Shown in pieces: positions 12,901 to 25,200 of a DNA stretch of 64,000 nt. The position numbers and the translations under genes were made by a program. The DNA comes from Actinostola sp. cb2023 (taxonomy: Eukaryota > Cnidaria > Anthozoa > Actiniaria > Actinostolidae). The notes below the pieces were generated by a model. The model was not told where the DNA came from. It was given only the letters and a program-made list of their open reading frames with translations, and made no database searches. Within the stretch, counting starts at the first letter, position 1. The number at the start of each line of letters is the position of its first letter. Location: NCBI GenBank assembly GCA_033675265.1, contig JAUJYZ010000974.1:996001-1060000 (forward strand), given 5' to 3'.

Positions 12901-14523
12901 GATATTTGTATTCGATTGAGGCCTAAAGCTACTGTATGAGTCGTATTATGGTCTGAGCTTTCGCCGTCTACGGCATCGTCCCTGGGGAGATAGAGTCTTG
13001 GTCTGTGGAACGTAGCTAAAACAATAGGTCTTTAAATTCGATGAATTCCTCGCTGGAGTTGATTTCAGGCTTAAGTTTTCTAATAAAAAAATGCTTCATG
13101 GAGCCTCAGATTTACTGGGTCGTTCTCTTGGATGATGATTTCTACCTTGATGTTGTTGCTATTAGCTTTACTGTGGCAAATGTTCAGGTTTTTGAAGACG
13201 GACGACTTGTTGTTGATGAGGTGTTCTTTTATCCTGTCATGGAGCGTGAAGTTCCCAATATAGAATTGGTTGCATTTGCGGCAAGTAATTTTGTACATGC
13301 TGTTTCTTCTAAGGCAGAGGTTTGTGTGGGAGATGGGGCAATTGGCCCTGCAAGGCAACATTACGATCCAAGCTGAAATTACAGTGATTTGTGGGGGGAA
13401 ATTATATATTCAACTGGTCATATCTCAGCCTCTATTTAACCGATTGCTCTCAAATTTGGCATTTTTTCGTGACGTCACACTTCGGTACTCTATAGCAACA
13501 ACAACAACATCGAGGTAGAAATCATCCAAGAGAACGACCCAGTAAATCTGGGGCTCCATGAAGTTTTTCATTAGAAAAATTAAACCTGAAATCATTGAAC
13601 TCCAACGAGGAATGCATTGAATTTAAAGACCTATTGTTTTAGCTACGCTCTACAGTGACCAAGACCCTATCTCCCTGGTATTTGAATATTTTCAACAGTC
13701 TCTGACGATGCCGTAGACGGTGAAAGCTCAGACCATAATATACAAATAACTTTATCTGATTATGCTACTGAAGGACACCTTCCAACTTAGTATCTAATTT
13801 TAGACAAGTTGAAAGATATCACTCATTATAGTGAGGTCCATGTTCTTTGGAGTTGCCTTCCTTCTCTATATCTCCAGCTGTCAGTGGGAAATAGTTTCTT
13901 TAAGAGAAACACTGTAGTTGCTAGATGTTCAGACTCTTTGTTTTTTTTTCTTGATTTTATTTCTTGATTTTAATTTTATTACGTTTATTTTAACAGGGAC
14001 ATCCAATTTAGCCAGGCTAGTTTAAATAGAATCCTGTATATTAACTAAGATATCAAACAATAGTACAAAACAGAAAATAAACAATACGAACTAATAAAAA
14101 ATGTACAGATATAAGATGAAATACATGCGTATTAAATGGGTTGCGCGCTAATGGGATTTATAGAAATGTTTGCACTCGCTCTTGAATTTCTCTAAACTTT
14201 TACATGAGTGGATAATTATGATTATGCTAAAACTCCTTTCTTTTCTTGTAGTGTGTCTCTGTGCGAGCCCAATCATTTGAAAACAGGTAACAGCAATCAA
14301 AAGCAGTGTTTTCAATGGATGAATACTTATTTTATATTCAATGATTTTATGTTTTTCCAGGATGAGTTTGTTAGAAAAATGGCGAGGATTAAGAGACAAT
14401 GAATTGTCCAAACTAAGTGGCATTCCTAACTGTGTGTTTGTTCACGCAAGTGGCTTCATTGGTGGTAATGCAACAAGGGAAGGCGTCCTTGAGATGGCAA
14501 GACAAACACTATCCACAGAGTAA
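9920..14523 (+). CDS. MYG1: MYG1 exonuclease (UPF0160 family)
   Basis: DHH-type 3'-5' RNA exonuclease acting in nucleus and mitochondria. Eight exons: 9920-10004, 10536-10794, 11129-11362, 11575-11653, 12144-12266, 12675-12821, 14252-14286, 14361-14523; every junction keeps frame and the product is 374 residues (human 376). The first exon is read from sequence: it starts [14 protein letters not shown], Arg/Ser-rich without acids, as expected for a mitochondrial presequence, and splices in phase 1 to exon 2. Conserved motifs: [11 protein letters not shown] (53-63), DHHQR (111-115), [14 protein letters not shown], and the C-terminal HASGFIGG. Introns 4 and 6 contain mobile elements. An ATG at 10556 is an alternative, cytosolic/nuclear start. 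Confidence 0.95.
11779..12110. mobile_element. MITE in MYG1 intron 4
   Basis: Inverted termini of about 35 bp, starting ATAATAGACCTTTTTAC, lie at 11779 and end at 12110 with a few mismatches (CGATATGG versus AGATACGG). Inner arms also pair: 'attatgggatgctcagggtgcaa' near 11840 against the region near 12050. It is about 330 bp with no coding capacity, and ends 33 bp before MYG1 exon 5. Confidence 0.75.
12836..13878 (-). mobile_element. Palindromic GIY-YIG-bearing retroelement fragment, MYG1 intron 6
   Basis: Two long arms, roughly 12836-13160 and 13505-13878, are imperfect reverse complements (for example 'ttctaccttgatgtt' region against 'gaaatcatccaagagaacg'). On the minus strand 13361-13080 a frame reads [15 protein letters not shown] then HDRIKEHL and [14 protein letters not shown], the pattern of the GIY-YIG endonuclease domain found at the C-terminus of Penelope-like retroelements. 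The first GIY/YIG pair is degraded to YKI/YIG. The right arm repeats the end of that domain with stops. No reverse transcriptase is visible. Confidence 0.6.
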
Positions 14524-14978
14524 AGACACATCATTGAGGCACAGCAAGCCACAGGGAGTCCACCATCAATGTATGGGAATTAATACAAGAGTTTTGGAAA
14601 CTGCAGTATGAGTATCTGCTCCTGTGAACTTATTGGCTAACTATGTTGGCCTTTTCGTGGCTACACAACTTTATTCAAATGTGCAAATGAGGGATGCTAT
14701 GGTTCAAATTTGTCTCAAAATGTGGGTCAACCTTTCTAGATTGTCCCACATAAAGCACACACCATTTTTTGAGAGACGTACAACTTAAGAAAAATAAGTG
14801 TGGTGTTTGTAGGCAGGTTTTTATGGTGGTCACCTCAGGTAGAAAAACCAACCCTTAACGGCTCGGCACAATCATTGTTTTCTAAATTTATGCAGGTGCT
14901 CATGTCATTAAAAGTCTTTTTATTTCTTTAATTAATTTTCACATTTGGTGAATTATTCTGTACAATTTTATTGTGCAA

Positions 14979-15143
14979 TATACACCAAATCGAAATATGG
15001 TGACCAATTTGAATAACTATTGTTCTGGACTGACTAGCCTCATTCATGTGAAAACGCTTTTGTGTTTCCACGTGAACACGAGGTTGGTCAGTCAAAGAAC
15101 AATAGTTATTCAAATTGGTCGCCATATTTCGATTCGGTGTATA
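14979..15143. mobile_element. Foldback MITE with long near-perfect arms
   Basis: The left arm starts TATACACCAAATCGAAATATG and the right arm is its reverse complement over about 47 bp with only two or three mismatches, separated by a loop of roughly 65 bp that itself pairs in part. It lies about 450 bp after the MYG1 stop codon and may be in its 3' UTR. Confidence 0.8.
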
Positions 15144-15941
15144 GTATGTCTGTATATCAATTACATCTTGTTCAATTCTATTCATAAAAAGGCATTATTT
15201 TACAGAGCATGACTTTTTTAAATCTACATCTATTTATGTGTGACTGCATGTGTCTGAATGTTTTTTTGTAAGTATATCCTCAATCAAAGTACAAATTATT
15301 GTATAACTGATCATGATTAAAAGCACTTTGAGGCCCTACATAAATTACTAGCTCCATTGGTATATGTATGTGCATACATTGAGAGAATAGCACACAATTT
15401 ACTAATGCCCCCAAAGCTCATTAATTTAAATAAAATCATATGTCAATTTTAAATCTAGCAAATGCATGGGAACGAGGCTAGATAGTCCAATTTTTGATAC
15501 AAATTTCATAATTTCAAATCACTATTACCAGTAATAACTTTTTGTGATTTTGTAGTAAAACACTAAAATTTGTAATGCTTTATTTTTGTTAGCATATAGT
15601 CTTTATCTCTTCTAAAAATGTGTCATTTTCCTTCATATCTTATCCTTCAACATAGTAAATAGACTGTCAACAGTTGCTATTGTCCCTGCAAACTCAAGTG
15701 TTGAACATTCCTCCTGTAGTTACAAAATGTATGCTTTCAGCTCAGTCTACATAATTGATTTTTAGTAGGAAGGAAATAAAAGGATTTTGATGCCTTTAGA
15801 CAAAAGTCGTAAGGCATCACATGGGAATACCGGTACTTGTATGAAAGTAGCCAGTAGTAATGCTTTGACAACTCTTCTGATTATGGCTTTTATATTGCAG
15901 TCACCTCTCAGTCTCTCGAGGTAGACATGCATCTAAGCCTG

Positions 15942-16173
15942 ATGTATGGTCCCTGCTGCACTGGTTTGCTATAAATTATCTCTCTCTAAGACAGACACCT
16001 ATGTATGGTCCCTGCTGCACTGGTTTGCTATAAATTATCTCTCTCTAAGACAGACACCTATGTATGGTCCCTGCTGCACTGGTTTGCTATAAATTATCTC
16101 TCTCTAAGACAGACACCTATGTATGGTCCCTGCTGCACTGGTTTGCTATAAATTATCTCTCTAAGACAGACAC
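15942..16173. repeat. 59-bp tandem repeat, four copies
   Basis: The unit begins atgtatggtccctgctgcac and repeats at 15942, 16001, 16060 and 16119 with almost no divergence, so it is recent. It sits between the convergent 3' ends of MYG1 and GXYLT, 37 bp from the GXYLT stop codon, probably inside the GXYLT 3' UTR. The rest of 14524-16209 is AT-rich; 15450-15610 resembles 17980-18120. Confidence 0.9.
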
Positions 16174-16209
16174 CTCTGGCATAGAGGGAGACAACTGTTG
16201 TGAGTTGAA

Positions 16210-18917
16210 CTACTTCTCATGGTAACTTCGGCTTTGTATGTATTCAAGTGGATGTTTAAGAAATGCATCTTTCATGGGCCCACAATAGGTTTCAGAATAA
16301 GTTTCTAACTTAGTTTTCAAACTCTCAATAGCAGCTTCAGCATCATCGCCATGATAGAAATCTTTGATTGTATCATAAACAGCTTTGAATTCTGGATGAC
16401 CTTTCTGGGTATGAAATACTCCTCTGTTGCCATGGAGAATGGTTATGCCTTGTTCATTGGCTGCAGGACAGTTGTTACCATACATGCAGTGGTCAGGTCT
16501 GTAGTTCCATTCACATCCAAAAACATAGAGTAGGTCTAAATTGAAAATAATTATTACTTAATGTTGGGGGAGGGGAGATTGGCAAGATTGTGTGTGTATA
16601 GGGAGGGTTATGATATTTACTGTAAGCTTATGGGAGGGGGAGTTTATTAACTACCGTACAATGATAAGGGATTGTACAATATGTTGATCTTTAATACAGG
16701 TCTGCAATTTTGCCAAACCCCTTGCTCTAATAAGTGTATAAGCCCCTTGGGGTAATAATAGACCAGGCTGGCAAATGGCCCAAGAAATCTTAAGATTCTT
16801 GCCAAATTTACCAGGATCTTGAGATCTTGGAGTCTTGGAATGACATGTAGGTCACCATTAAAGCAAGGAGCATGGAGGGGCATGGTACCCCATTCCTCTT
16901 CAGTTCTCTTCTCCCTTCCAAACCCTCAGAAAAGCCAGCTATGTAGGCTAGATCACCACATGTCTTGTGTCATCAATTTATTCCCACCCTACTATGACGA
17001 CACAGTAAATGGTTGTAAAGGAAACAAACCTGGATGGAAGTGGAAAAATATATTGATGAGATCCTGATCACCCCACGTGATCAACATTTTGTATTTCTTG
17101 TAGATTGATGTAATCTTTTCTTCAAATCCATATTTTCTCATTCTGGTTAAGTTCATCATCATCACACCAGAGTTAACTCCAAGTTTACCATAATATGGAT
17201 GCTGAGCAAATCTGTGGTACCAATTTAAAGCAAGCACCTCCCCCTCTGGGGCTAATGCTGCAAGTTGGGTAGAATTAAAGTTTTTGAAGTGTTGCCAAAT
17301 ATCCTGGATGGGTCGCAGGACCAGAGTGTCTGTGTCTAGGTAGAGTAAACTATCAACACCACTGAGTACTGACTAAAAAAAATGTAAAGAAAGCCAATCA
17401 ACATCTGAAAATCCACAATCCTCTCCTTGGCCCAGAAACAGTGATGGGAATATGCAAAACACAATTAACACTTACAGGAAGAAATAATCTTTGAGATGCA
17501 CAAGGTTTGAAGAGTTTCTTCCATTCAGCATTTGACTTCTCAGTTGGAAAAACCAGAGAGTAAATCTTGTACTGCACCTGGCCATCTGTCACACAAGGCC
17601 ATTGATCAAGTTGTAGTCTAATATTCCCTTGCAGATCATTGTCAGCTAAGATGTGGAAAGTCAACGGTTTCTTTGTGAATAAAGTGATAGATTTTAACAT
17701 TGTAGTAGCCTCTTCAACACGGTCACCACAGACAACAACAGCAACATGAATGGGAGGCTGTCTTTCTTTTTTTCTGCTGTAAATAAAACAGGAAATAAAA
17801 AAACTGTTGCTAAAGTTGGGCTAATTAGTCCGAATGCAATAATGGTGGAATAATTTGCATAAACTGAGAAAAAATACGAATTTAATAATATGGCATATAA
17901 TATCATTTTTTGAAAGACCATACATAGTCTAGGTAATACATCAAAAGCTTTAAATGAAACCCTCGTAAAGTTGTAACCATTTGAATTCTAGCAATTGCAT
18001 GGACCAAAACTCGATTTCCCATACAAATCTTTGTGATTTCAATTTGCTATAACTTTTTACATTTTTGTAGAATCGCTCTAAAATCTCGTAGGTTTCTTTT
18101 TGTTATTATACTCTTTGAAACGATGGATGTATCATATCACTAACTACACAATAAATGAGATTTACTGATTCCGCCATTATTGCATTCGGTCTATTGAAGC
18201 CAAGTGAACATACTTATGTCATATAAATTCCTCTAAATTGTCGATTCTTATTATTTGACCCTCGAGGCATTTTAATAATCGTACCATTTATAATTAGTCT
18301 TGTTATACATAATGTCATTAGTCTTCACACTTCGGAGTAAATAACCACATAAGCAAAAGTGTGTGGTTTTACAGCGGACGAGCTGAGATAAGATCTCTTC
18401 AAAGTTTAATATCAACACATAGTAATTCTACACAGCTGGTGTTCAACTTGTAAATATTGTTTAACATCTAGAAATGTTCTTCAAACATTTGAGGAACCGA
18501 GTCTAATAGATGAAAAGATGGGTGAAAAAGGAATGAAACGAGAGCATATCCCCGTTTTCACAAAAAGCCACAGACTCGCAACCAAATTTATGCTTGTTGA
18601 TTGATATTTGAATGATCAAGTTTAGCTTTAGCTTTATATTGACATTACCAGGTCATTTACAGTATATTATCGGATACGGGTTACCTGCAAAATCAATCTT
18701 ACCTTTTAACAAAAGAACTAGCGGTTTCTAAAGACGAAACAACACTTTGGTGCAAAGATTGGTTCAGTTTAGTCCCATGATTTCGTTGCGAAAACTTTCC
18801 GTGACGGCCGTGGGGCACAGAAAGAATGTCGTCTCTCGAAAAGATCGAAAGAAGCAAGATTTCAAAGAAAAGGATGATTCCAACTACGAATAGAATAGTC
18901 TTTGAGATGAGTCGCAT
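16210..18917 (-). CDS. GXYLT1: Glucoside xylosyltransferase (GT8 family)
   Basis: Golgi type II membrane enzyme that adds xylose to O-glucose on EGF repeats, as on Notch. Four exons: 18917-18703, 17776-17476, 17372-17030, 16535-16210, phases 2, 0 and 1, giving 394 residues (human GXYLT1 440). Residues 7-27 form a hydrophobic signal anchor. Then come [10 protein letters not shown], the family signature [15 protein letters not shown], the DTD metal/sugar-nucleotide motif (185-187), [37 protein letters not shown] and [10 protein letters not shown]. All are typical of GXYLT1/2, which cannot be told apart here. Intron 1 carries a MITE (17827-18192). The gene is head to head with the OTU-CXC gene. 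Confidence 0.93.
17827..18192. mobile_element. MITE with 25-bp TIRs in GXYLT intron 1
   Basis: 17827-17851 (AGTCCGAATGCAATAATGG...) and 18168-18192 are reverse complements with two mismatches. The interior, about 17985-18120, is similar to 15450-15600, so a decayed relative lies in the MYG1-GXYLT spacer. No coding capacity. Confidence 0.8.
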
Positions 18918-19216
18918 CTTGGTACCATTGCCTCCGTGACTTGACTTGGTAGACTAGATCTTTAGAAACTCAAAACAGGTGATTTATTGATACTATACTC
19001 GACCACCCTGCCCTTAGCTACATGCAAAGAGTCATGGTTTGTTGTTTCTTGGCGAGGACGAAATGCGACAGGCGTTCCTGTCCAGTAGGATGATGAGCTG
19101 GGTACTAGTCAGTGACGTCATTCAAAATGGCGGACGACGTGTGAGAGTGTGTGTGAATGCTGCAAGATTTCTTGCAGAATAATCACCTTCTATTGCCGTT
19201 ATTGATGATGTGATAG
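18918..19216. promoter_or_regulatory. Divergent promoter GXYLT / OTU-CXC gene
   Basis: The 300-bp spacer holds a perfect CRE-like palindrome TGACGTCA at 19113-19120 followed at 19124-19133 by AAAATGGCGG, the core of the YY1-type downstream element common at housekeeping promoters. A probable 5' UTR intron of the plus-strand gene follows (19217-19291, GT...AG). No TATA box is evident. Confidence 0.5.
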
Positions 19217-19292
19217 GTATGATGATTTTGATTTGATTTTCGTTGTTTATTTTAATGACTTATTAAAGTGTACGTGTTATTGTTTTATCAGA

Positions 19293-22200
19293 ATGGAACT
19301 TAATCTTGAAGTTGTTCTAGATTACTACACCAAAGTTACTCGTGATTATGACAGTGGAACTGTGCATCCACCAGAAGTCATCCTGCCTCCTGTCCCAGAG
19401 GTACGTGATGGTTGTACCACCCCACCCTCTCCCTTTCAGTACTTGCTTCCCTCAGTAATTCTCTGGGATCCACTGCAGCAACTTGATAGTTTTAAAGAAG
19501 GAATGCAATGCCCTTTTAGTGCCCATACTGATGAAGAAGAGTGTTTCCTTGAGCCTAAGAAATCTCGCCAGGGGGACTACTGGTGGCAGGCTGGTCTACG
19601 AATATCGCTGACACCAAGGCAGCTTTCAAGCTCTAGTTGGCCAACAGTACTTTTAAGTAGGATTTATTTTTGTAATAGCAAGATCAAGCATAAAACATAC
19701 ATTGCCCATGATCCAGAGATCTTATCCAAGATACCAGCATCAGAGTCTCACAAGATCCCATTCATTCTTCTCCATAGAACTGGATTCACTAAAGAACTCT
19801 GTGAAACAGTTACATCTTTGGCAGCTTCAGGCATGCATTTAGAAGATGTTGAGCAAGTCATTTATCAACAGCATATAACTAACTTTGCACAGTGCAAAGC
19901 TAAGTTTGAAGAAGATAAGCATCTCTGTCTGCAAAATGCTGGTCTTGAAGTTGAAGAAACTCCAGTAATATTTCCCGATTATAAACCTGTGTGTCTTCCT
20001 TCTATGGAGATAATTCTTGGCTCATTACTTGAAAACTTTCAAGAAAGACAAGTTTATTATCATCAAAGAATGAGTGAACTTTCTGCTGAAGTTTTATTAA
20101 TGGGTCATTTCTTTAAAGCAAGCCAGCAAATGGGGGCAATGGGGGCTGATGGGAAGAAATGGGTTCCAATGTATAATCATGTCTTTGCTATCATGAATGA
20201 AAAAGGTCAAGCCATTGCATGGCAAGTGACAAAAGGAACATCAATCAACGATGTGTGTGCGTTGATAGAGAATGTTTACCAACGCCTTACTAGACGAGGA
20301 GTTACTATCAAGTTGGTTCTCATGCCAGATTGTTGCAAACAAAAAGATATGGTCACTTCAATTTTTGGGTCAAATGTCCAGGTGAAAATGGATCCCCATT
20401 TTGCACATCGAAGGTTAGAGAAGAGATTCAAGATTAGAAAAGGAGACCATGATCATGCAGTCACATGTCTACAAGATTTTAATCTTGTATTTCATAAGTC
20501 AACAGACTTAAATGTGGAACGAAATGAAGAGACTCCATCCTCAGAAATGATTCTTGGAAATCTGAATTCCTTTATCTCTCAGTGGAAGATTGTTAGAGGT
20601 GAAACTCATGAGCGTTTACTTCATGACCCTGCCCTCCGTGAACTAGAGGCAATCAAGTGTTCTGTCAGTAGGGGGTGTCTCAGTGATATTCCACCGAGTT
20701 CAGGAGCAAAGTATGTCAAAGATCTAAGAGAATATCTCAAGCCAATTCTCCACAAACGCTTTTTGACTGCCGACTTAGCTCTTCCAGCTCTGACAGTATT
20801 ACTTTATTGTTGGAATGAAAACCACAATGATACTGAGGTGTTTATACCAATTAACTCCTACAAATCTGCTCTTGATGCCACAACATATATACCTACAAGT
20901 GAAACGTTTGGGTGCATTGAGGAGGACATCCAGAATGGAAATAAAGAAATCGAACTTTGTGATTTTGCTCAACACCTTTACTCTTATCAGTCTCATATGT
21001 TTCCTTTACTGTGGGGAATCGAAGAAGATTGTTCCAGCAACAGTGAACCATTTATGACCACAAACAGTCAGAAACTTAACTCAACTGTACTTTCCAAAGT
21101 TCTGTCACAGATAGAAAACAATGAACTCATTCTGCAAAACCTGAAGTCAGTCTCTCCAGAAAATGTATCAGCTGTCAACATTTGGCACTGCCATCTCCTG
21201 CCATGTTGTACTCAGATCTTTAGCAGATGTAACTATGAAGTTCAAGATGACACATCTAATGTTGATCAACTGCAGAATAATCTGGAAATGTTTGGGGGAA
21301 CCATTGTTAATCCACAAGTCAATGACGCTGATGGTTTTTTCACAGCTCTGGCTCTCGGTCTTAAATCAATACTTGTCTCTTTAGAGACAGAAAATATAAC
21401 AGAGTTCATACAAGTTAAAGAACATCTAAATTCATTGGGGTATAAAGTAGATGAATCAAAGGGTGATGCTGAAAGTGATAATGTGGTAATCCTGCGTCAA
21501 ATAATCAGCACTGAGTGGCTACAGAATAAGGACAAATACAGCAACCTCTTGACCTCATCTTTATTGGATTTCACTCAGGAAGCTGAGCTGTTTACACACA
21601 AAGGGTATTGTCAAAGTAAGTACATATACGCAATATCCTCACATTTTACAATAGAGTTGTTTTCATATGAGTGGGAAGCCTACAGCATGGAGTTACCATC
21701 ATGGTACAGATTCAAAGACATTCTATCCAACCAATCACAGTGCGCAAAATAATTGCTCAGCCAATGACAATGCTTAGACACGGTACGGTACCATCACAGC
21801 ACCGACACCATATGGCACGAACCATAACTACTTCCCACTCATACAAACATATATGAACAACATGTAAGTTCTTATGCTTGCACTTGTGCTTGCATCAGGC
21901 CCATTTTCACAGCTTCACGATGGGAGGTTGAAAAGTGTGACTTTTTTAATGTACACAAGTACTTCTTTAGACAATGTCAAGACAGAAGTATAAGACATGG
22001 TTTCACTTTAGACAGGGTATCTGATAGAGTGCGGAAAAAAACGAAAATAGTGAGAATTAAAAAAATATATAGTGCGGAAAAAAAGTCAGATAGTGCGGGA
22101 GAGAGTGAGATTTTTAAAAACCTTTTTTAATGCTTTCTAAGTTGTTTATTGAATGCTTTGGGTAGAAAACAAGTAAATTAGAGCATATTCAGAATGTATA

Positions 22201-25200
22201 CACAGTTACATTTCATTTAGACATCTTTGTAGCCTTACTTTCAGGGTTTTTATTATTATTATTATTATTATATTATTATGTTTTATCCAAATTGCGTGGT
22301 TTTATTTGGTCAGAACAGGTGTCTGCCATTTTGAAAATAGCGAGAAGAGAGGGCCCTGGGGACAAGGTTGTGGGTTTCCTGTGTGGTGGGTTTAGCCACA
22401 TGGGGTTAAAAACTAGTGTCCAGGACTGCGCAATACTAGCAGAGCGCCTGGTTGATTTTCATTACGATAATGAGATCTGCAATTGAATACCATGTTTTGA
22501 AGGGTAAATATTGATGGATATTGGGTTACCTGTGGATATTGGGTTACCTGTGGATATTGGGTTACCTGTGGATATTGGGTTACCTGTGGATATTGGGATA
22601 CCTGTGGATACTGGGATACCTGTGGATATTGGGATACCTGTGGATATTGGGATACCTGTGGATATTGGGATACCTGTGGATATTGGGGTACCTGTAGATA
22701 TTGGGATACCTGTGGATATTGGGATACCTGTGGATATTGGGTTACCTGTGGATATTGGGATACCTGTGGATATTGGGATACCTGTGGATATTGGGTTACC
22801 TGTGGATATTGGGATACCTGTGGATATTGGGATACCTGTGGATATTGGGTGACCTGTGGATATTGGGATACCTATAGATATTGGGTTACATGTACTTGTG
22901 GATATTAGGTTACCTGTGGATATTGGGTTACTTGTGGATATTGGGATACCTGTGTATATTGGGATACCTGTGTATATTGGGATACCTGTGGATATTGGGT
23001 TACCTGTGGATATTGGGTTACCTGTGGATATTGGGTTACCTGTGGATATTGGGTTACCTGTGGATATTGGGTTACCTGTGGATATTGGGTTACCTGTGGA
23101 TATTGGGATACCTGTGGATATTGGGATACCTGTGGATATTGGGATACCTGTGTATATTGGGATACCTGTGGATATTGGGTTACCTGTGGATATTGGGTTA
23201 CCTGTGGATATTGGGATACCTGTGGATATTGGGATACCTGTGTATATTGGGATACCTGTGGATATTGGGTTACTTGTGGATATTGGGTTACCTGTGGATA
23301 TTGGGATACCTGTGGATATTGGGATACCTGTGGATATTGGGATACCTGTGGATATTGGGATACCTGTGGATATTGGGATACCTGTGGATATTGGGTTACC
23401 TGTGGATATTGGGATACCTGTGTATATTGGGATACCTGTGGATATTGGGTTACCTGTGGATATTGGGATACCTGTGGATATTGGGATACCTGTAGATATT
23501 GGGATACCTGTGGATATTGGGATACCTGTGGATATTGGGTTACCTGTGGATATTGGGTTACCTGTGGATATTGGGGTTACCTGTGGATATTGGGATACCT
23601 GTGGATATTGGGATACCTGTGGATATTGGGATACCTGTGGATATTGGGATACCTGTGGATATTGGGATACCTGTGGATATTGGGATACCTGTGGATATTG
23701 GGTTACCTGTGGATATTGGGTTACCTGTGGATATTGGGTTACCTGTGGATATTGGGTTACCTGTGGATATTGGGTTACCTGTGGATATTGGGTACCTGTG
23801 GATATTGGGTACCTGTGGATATTGGGATACCTGTGGATATTGGGTTACCTGTGGATATTGGGTTACCTGTGGATATTGGGTTACCTGTGGATATTGGGTT
23901 ACCTGTGGATATTGGGTTACCTGTGGATATTGGGTTACCTGTGGATATTGGGTTACCTGTGGATATTGGGTTACTTGTGGATATTGGGTTACCTGTGGAT
24001 ATTGGGATACCTGTGGATATTGGGTTACCTGTGGATATTGGGTTACCTGTGGATATTGGGTTACCTGTGGATATTGGGGTTACCTGTGGATATTGGGTTA
24101 CCTGTGGATATTGGGATACCTGTGGATATTGGGTTACCTGTGGATATTGGGTTACCTGTGGATATTGGGATACCTGTGGATATTGGGATACCTGTGGATA
24201 TTGGGATACCTGTGGATATTGGGATACCTGTGGATATTGGGTTTCCTGTGGATATTGGGATACCTGTGGATATTGGGTTACCTGTGGATATTGAGTTACC
24301 TGTGGATATTGGGTTACCTGTGGATATCAGGATACCTGTGGATATTGGGTTACCTGTGGATATTGGGTTACCTGTGGATATTGGGTTACCTGTGGATATC
24401 AGGATACCTGTGGATATTGGGTTACCTGTGGATATTGGGTTACCTGTGGATATTGGGTTACCTGTGGATATTGGGATACCTGTGGATATTGGGTTACCTG
24501 TGGATATTGGGATACCTGTGGATATTGGGTTACCTGTGGATATTGGGATACCTGTGGATATTGGGTTACCTGTGGATATTGGGTTACCTGTGGATATTGG
24601 GTTACCTGTGGATATTGGGTTACCTGTGGTGGAGGTTATTAGCAGTGGGATGGGAAACTAAGTCCAGGGGGAGGCACAGGGAACCCACTATCCTCAGATA
24701 AAATGCTGTAAGAAGAGGCTACTATTAAAGTAGCTTAACTATTATTAACTATATTTCCAGCTGAGATGATCAATCTCTTACCTATTGCTGCTGTGAAAGT
24801 GTTGAGATTGTCTCTGATAATCTTCACCTCCATGGAACATTTCCCCATAGTACCAGTGGTGTTTGCAGAAAAGCTATTGACATCAAAGTGTCTGTACATT
24901 GGATACTCTGCAGTAGGCTATGGGAGTTACTATCCTGTTACAATTACACCATTACCAACAGTTGAAGCTCCAGAAAAACCCAAAAATGTGTGCAGATGTG
25001 GCCTGGGTAACTCCAAAAACAAGAAAGAGAGACGATTCTGTGTACAAGTTGCTGGGACCTACTTAACCAGGTGCGAGTGTTTCCGTAGTGGAGAAGCATG
25101 TAACTACCTGTGTCGCTGTTTCAATTGTGCAAACCCAAAAGGCACCTCTACAGAAAGCAGAGCATCACACACTGTCACATCACAGAAAACAAGACTACGC

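Noticed and set aside
22511..24701. Overlapping ORFs of 113-601 codons with VDIGLP or GYLWIL repeats
   Set aside because: They come from an 18-bp minisatellite within an intron with clear splice sites; several frames are open at once and frames switch at 17- and 19-bp units.
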